NCBI GenBank assembly: GCA_020633195.1
Contig: JACKEC010000018.1
Location: 62,001 to 126,000 of the forward strand
Length of the DNA: 64,000 bases
Direction of reading: 5' to 3'
DNA from: Sandaracinaceae bacterium
GTDB taxonomy: Bacteria > Myxococcota_A > Polyangia > Polyangiales > Sandaracinaceae
The notes below the pieces were generated by a model, which worked only from the letters and a program-made list of their open reading frames with translations, did no database searches and was not told the DNA's origin. This document shows, piece after piece, positions 60,401 through 64,000 of the stretch. Made by a program: the position numbers and the translations under genes. The first letter of the stretch is position 1. The number at the start of each line of letters is the position of its first letter.

Positions 60401-62476
60401 AGAGCAGCTCGCGCGCCGCCTGCTGCACGCGGTCGTGGACGAACGCGAAGCGGAACGGCCGGCTCGTCCGGAGCCCTGCGGCCCAGTAGTCGTCGTCGAG
60501 GGGCTGGACGAAGCGCCCCTCGATCGCGGCGGCGACCGCCACGGCGAGCGCCTCGTCGTCGAGATCGGTGGCGAGGCGCAGCCCCGCGAGGTCGAACCGA
60601 TCGCCGAGGAGCGCGGCGCCCGCGAGGCACTCGCGCGCGTCCCCGGAGAGGCGCTCGAGCTCGGACCGCAGGAGCGCGACGACGTTGTCGGCGACGGAGA
60701 GCGACCGCAGCGCCGCCAGATCCCAGCCCCAGGTCAGCGACTCGGCGTCGAGGCGGAACGCGCCCGCCGCGGCCGCGTCCTCCACCAGCCGACGCAGGAA
60801 GAACGGGTTCCCGCGCGCCTTGTCGTGCAGGACGTCGACGAGCTCCGCGATCGACGCGGGGTCGCGCTCGAGGCCCTGCCCGAGCAGCCGCGCCACGTCC
60901 GCGGCGGAGAGCGGCGCGCGCTCGAGGCGCGTCACGCCGGCGCCGGTGCTCGCCACCGCCTCGAGCGTCGCGGGCAGCGGATGATCGGGCCCGACCTCGT
61001 CGTCGCGCCAGGCGCCGACGAGCAGCAGGTGCGCCTGATCGGGATCGCGAAAGAGCGCCTCGATGACCCGCAGCGACGCGAGGTCGGCCCACTGCAGGTC
61101 GTCGAGGAACACGACGAGCACGTGGTCCTTCGTCGCGACCGCCGCGAGCGCGCGCCGGATCGTCTCCTCGAGCCGGCGCCTCGCTTGCGTCGCAGGCACG
61201 TCGACGACCGGCGGCACCGAGCCCAGCAGCGCGCGCCGAGCGTGGGTGACAGATCGACGAGCAGGCCCGCGTTGGGCTCCGTCGCCTCGAGCAGACGCTC
61301 CTTCCACGACGCCACCTGCGCCGCGGAGCCGGCGAGCACGTCGGCCGCGAACGCCTCGAGGACCGAGCGGAGCGCCGAGAGCGGGACGTCTCGGCTGAAC
61401 TGATCGAACTTGCCTTCGAGCACGCGGCCGCCGGCGACCGCGGTCGTCCGATCGAGCTCGTGCACCAGCGAGGTCTTGCCGATCCCGGGCGCCCCCGTGA
61501 CCCACACCGCGCCACGGCCGCCCTCGCGCGCGTTCTCGAATGCCGCCTCGAGGTCGCGCGCCTCGCGCTCGCGACCCACGAGCGCTTGCGGCAGCTCGGG
61601 CCGATCGCGCACGCGACGCCCTCGGAGCTCCATCACCTCAGGTCCACCCCGCGCCGCCTCGAGCAGCGCGCGCAGATCGATGACGAGCCCCGCCGCGCTC
61701 TGGTAGCGCGCCTCCGGCGCCTTGCTCAAGAGCGCGTGGACGAGGTCGATCGTCGCCGGAGGCAGGCCCTCCACGACCGGCTCGAGCCGCGGCGGCTCGA
61801 CGGCGAGGTGCGCGTGCATGAAGCCGAGCAGGTCCTCGCCGTGGAGCGGGACGCGCCCGCTGAACAGCTCGTACAGCGTGGCCCCGACCGAGTAGAGGTC
61901 GCTGCGCGCGTCCACCGATCGGTTGGTCCGCCCCGTCTGTTCGGGCGCGAGGTAGGCGGGCGTCCCCTCGAGCGCGGCGACCGGCGTGGCGCGCGCGCGA
62001 TGCGTCGCGAGCTCCGAGGCGAGGCCGAAGTCGATGAGCCACACCGCCCCCGTCTCCGGGTGCACGATCAGGTTCGCCGGGTTCACGTCGCGGTGCAGGA
62101 CGCCTCGGGCGTGCACCGCGGCGAGGGCCTCCGCGATCGCCACGGCGACCCGGAGCGCCGTCTCGCCGTCCTCGCGGGCGGCGGGGAGACAATCGCGGAG
62201 AGCCACCGCGCCGACGTCCTCGAGGACGAGCTGAGGGACGTCGCGCAGCTCGAGCCCGACCGCGCGCACGGAGCCGTGCCCGTCGGTGCGGCGCAACAAG
62301 TCGTGCTCTCTGCGCAGCCGCTCCACCGCGGTGGGGTCCGACCACCCGTGGCGGACCTGCTTGAGGACCACCGCGCGGGTCCCCTCGAGCGCGCGGACGA
62401 CGCGGGTCCGCGCGCCATCGTGGAGGACGCCCGTCTCCACGAACGTCCGCGGGCCCGTCTCGGAGTCGCTCGGCAT
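57143..62476 (-). pseudogene. Ser/Thr kinase - AAA ATPase - GAF - adenylate cyclase gene, broken by frameshifts
   Basis: Coding signal runs continuously but changes frame about ten times. Pieces in order: 62476 to about 61240 has a protein kinase (HRDVNPANLIVHPETG, LIDFGLAS) and P-loop GAPGIGKT; to about 60320 the ATPase continues (VVFLDDLQWADLASLRVIEAL, GNPFFLRRLVEDA); about 60320-59270 a helical, TPR-like middle with two or three shifts; 59270-58965 and 58925-58240 end the middle and carry the first part of a GAF domain; 58230-57290 finishes the GAF and has a class III cyclase (FFSDIWGYTP and YVGDGVMALF with both metal Asp). Most shifts fall in C or G runs or CG repeats, e.g. near 60325, 58965 and 58925. 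If read through, about 1770 residues. It may be a pseudogene or a sequence-error tract. Confidence 0.8.
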
Positions 62477-62483
62477 CACGAGC

Positions 62484-63083
62484 TCACGCCGCGTCCCACT
62501 CGCAGAGCAGATCCGCGTCTTTGTAGGAGACGTTTCGGATGGAGACCCGCGGGTTGGCCACCTCCGCGTACCGCAGGGTGCCCTCGTAGACGCCGACGTG
62601 GTGGGAGTCGATGAAGAAGGCGATGTCGCGGAGCTCGAGCAGCGCGCGCCCGGGGCCGACCTCGACGACCTCGATCCGCCCCGGCTCCGCGAAGAGCGCG
62701 AACGACTTCGCCATGCCGCGCAGCACCTCGTGGACGCCCTCGACCGAGCCCACCGTGACGCGGCCCAGGGTCGTGCTCGTCACGACCTGAGGCGCGCCGC
62801 GCCCGATCCGCCGGAGGCCCTGGCGCAGCGTCTGATCCGGCCAGACCCGCCGCGCGATCTCGACGAGCAGCTCGCAGTGCTCGCGCAGCGGGTACGACTC
62901 GAACGGCAGATAGCGCGCTCGCGCGGCGGGCAGCTCCACCCCCGCCGACCGGGCGCGCTCCGCGACGGCCTGCAGGAACATCCCCTTCATCGTCGAACGC
63001 GGCGGGAGCAGCTCGATCACCTGGTCGGGGTCGAGGGGGGCGTCCCACGCTGGCTCGTGGAATGGGCCCGTCGCAAGCACCAC
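62484..63083 (-). CDS. DUF2378/TIGR02265 family protein
   Basis: A 199-residue protein that looks like the myxobacterial paralog family TIGR02265. Typical phrases are TMKGMFLQAVAERARSAGV near the start, YLPFESYPLREHCELLVEIA in the middle, and GRALLELRDIAFFIDSHHVGVYEGTL near the end. Function of the family is unknown, but members often sit beside kinases. The GTG at 63083 is preferred to earlier starts, which overlap the divergent gene. It lies upstream of the kinase-cyclase gene with 7 bases between, so the two are one operon. Confidence 0.7.
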   Translation of the reverse strand: MVLATGPFHEPAWDAPLDPDQVIELLPPRSTMKGMFLQAVAERARSAGVELPAARARYLPFESYPLREHCELLVEIARRVWPDQTLRQGLRRIGRGAPQVVTSTTLGRVTVGSVEGVHEVLRGMAKSFALFAEPGRIEVVEVGPGRALLELRDIAFFIDSHHVGVYEGTLRYAEVANPRVSIRNVSYKDADLLCEWDAA

Positions 63084-63156
63084 GGGGCCGACGATACCAC
63101 GAGCCCGGAGCGGTGAAGATCTCGCGGGGCGCTCGCGTCCGAGAGCCGGCGACGGC

Positions 63157-64000
63157 ATGATCCCCTCCATGCGCACCTCCATGCTCTCGCTCGCCCTCGT
63201 CCTGCTCCCGGGCCTCGCCTCGGCCCAGAGCCCTGGCGGCGTAGCGAGCTCGGGCATGGGTCAGGGCGAGGCCCGCATCAGCGCTCGCTCCGACGTGCGC
63301 CTCTCGATGGAGAGCATGCCCGGCACCTCGGGCGCGCGCGTCAGCGCGCTCGGCGCCCGCGTCGGGGCCCGCATGACGCAGATCCGCACCTGCTACACCG
63401 ACATCCTCGCCGACACCCCGACGGTGACGGGCACGCTGCGCCTGCGCGTGCTCCTCGAGGAGGGCCGGACCGGCGGGCCGACCACGGAGGTCGACCGCGA
63501 CACCACCAACAACGCGGCGCTCGTTCGGTGCATCTCCGGCGTCCTCGGCGGCGTCGACGTGAACGGCCTCCAGCGCCCCACCCGCGCGGTCGTCCAGCTC
63601 GAGATGGCGAACACCGCGGCGGCTGGCGCCGAGCGCGCGGCCGTGCGCGCCCAGGAGGCGGCGCAGGTGCACGTCGAGGTCGACGGCGACGGCAACGTCA
63701 CCTCGTCGGGCGGGACGCCCGACGGCCACGTCCGCTTCCGCGTGGTGGGCCAGGGTCGCGAGTCGGCCGGCGCCGTCGTCGCCGCGCACCGCGCGCTGCT
63801 CACCGCCCTCCCCGGCCTCCTCGACTGTCGACGGCGCGCGGGCCGCCGCGGCGCGTCCTCGGCGGGCGAGGTCCGCGCCACGATGGTGATCCACGACGGC
63901 CGCGCGCCGACCTCCCGGGTGACCCGCTGCGACGTGGCCGGGACGCGCACCCACGCGTGCATGACGCGCGCGCTCGCGGCCATCGAGCAGCGCTCGAGCG
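63157..64000 (+). CDS. Exported protein with two AgmX/PglI-like domains (partial)
   Basis: The start of an exported protein; the frame is open to the window edge. Signal peptide ends LASA-Q. Two domains with the same pattern are visible: a helix with TQIRTCYTDIL, strand TGTLRLRVLLEEG, helix AALVRCISGVLGG (about 70-145), then again LLDCRRRAGRRG, strand EVRATMVIHDGRA, and helix ACMTRALAAIEQ. This is the same type as the gene at 9131. A second ATG 12 bases later (63169) is an equal candidate start. Confidence 0.62.
   Translation, partial: MIPSMRTSMLSLALVLLPGLASAQSPGGVASSGMGQGEARISARSDVRLSMESMPGTSGARVSALGARVGARMTQIRTCYTDILADTPTVTGTLRLRVLLEEGRTGGPTTEVDRDTTNNAALVRCISGVLGGVDVNGLQRPTRAVVQLEMANTAAAGAERAAVRAQEAAQVHVEVDGDGNVTSSGGTPDGHVRFRVVGQGRESAGAVVAAHRALLTALPGLLDCRRRAGRRGASSAGEVRATMVIHDGRAPTSRVTRCDVAGTRTHACMTRALAAIEQRSS

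Noticed and set aside
63141..63149. GAGAGCCGG half-site before the last gene
   Set aside because: No second arm, no partner at 32-33 bases, and no -24/-12 element nearby.
1..64000. tRNA, rRNA, insertion sequence, prophage or CRISPR
   Set aside because: No cloverleaf, transposase, integrase, terminal repeats or spaced repeats were recognised by reading; the gene content is ordinary chromosome.

Overview
The window is very GC-rich, densely packed chromosomal DNA. It most resembles a myxobacterium, probably of the Polyangiales/Sandaracinus type; this is inferred from content, not from a search. Pointers are a DUF2378/TIGR02265 protein (a family first defined as a Myxococcus paralog family), AgmX/PglI-like exported proteins, a kinase-ATPase-GAF-cyclase regulator, an FHA histidine kinase, an NtrC-type regulator with sigma-54 promoters, and many lipoproteins. 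Codon use is uniform. I see no rRNA, tRNA, IS, prophage or CRISPR.

Layout. 1-3.5 kb: starch/maltodextrin operon (maltoporin-like porin, GH13 lipoprotein, start of a third gene). 3.5-13 kb: housekeeping genes (PHA-granule-type protein, Usp-like protein, Lon-like protease, NDH-2, ArgA, two hydrolase/flavoprotein genes). 13.4-21.2 kb: a possible Pho box before a calcium-repeat/vWA lipoprotein, an FHA-kinase-receiver hybrid with a single receiver, a Ski2-like helicase, a DUF4156 lipoprotein and a hydrolase. 21.2-32.7 kb: a respiratory island on the minus strand with cytochrome c, a NapA-like molybdoenzyme, NapG, a double NapH fusion, NapF, NapG, NapH and a cupin; SCO1 is divergent and a HiPIP gene is adjacent. 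32.7-37.8 kb: a two-component system (NtrC-type regulator and membrane PAS kinase) flanked on both sides by paired palindromes and sigma-54-like promoters, which appear to control the HiPIP gene, the kinase-regulator operon, and a divergent DUF2478/alginate-export-type porin operon. 37.8-45.8 kb: small lipoprotein and hypothetical genes, a hairpin-rich element, then an RND efflux operon with adaptor. 46-56 kb: a tightly overlapping K+/H+ operon (antiporter, TrkA, TrkH, a 1496-residue antiporter-ATPase fusion, MscS channel). 56-64 kb: a hypothetical gene and a large kinase/ATPase/GAF/cyclase gene broken by about ten frameshifts, a DUF2378 gene, and the start of an exported AgmX-like protein.

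How it works together. Three parts stand out. The respiratory island looks like a quinol-to-molybdoenzyme electron path rebuilt from repeated NapF/G/H modules, with a dihaem cytochrome and HiPIP as soluble carriers. The two-component system beside it has a cysteine-rich PAS domain and matching DNA sites in front of the HiPIP gene and a porin operon, so it is a good candidate redox or anaerobiosis switch. The K+/H+ operon couples uptake, exchange and tension release in one transcript and contains a very unusual fusion protein.
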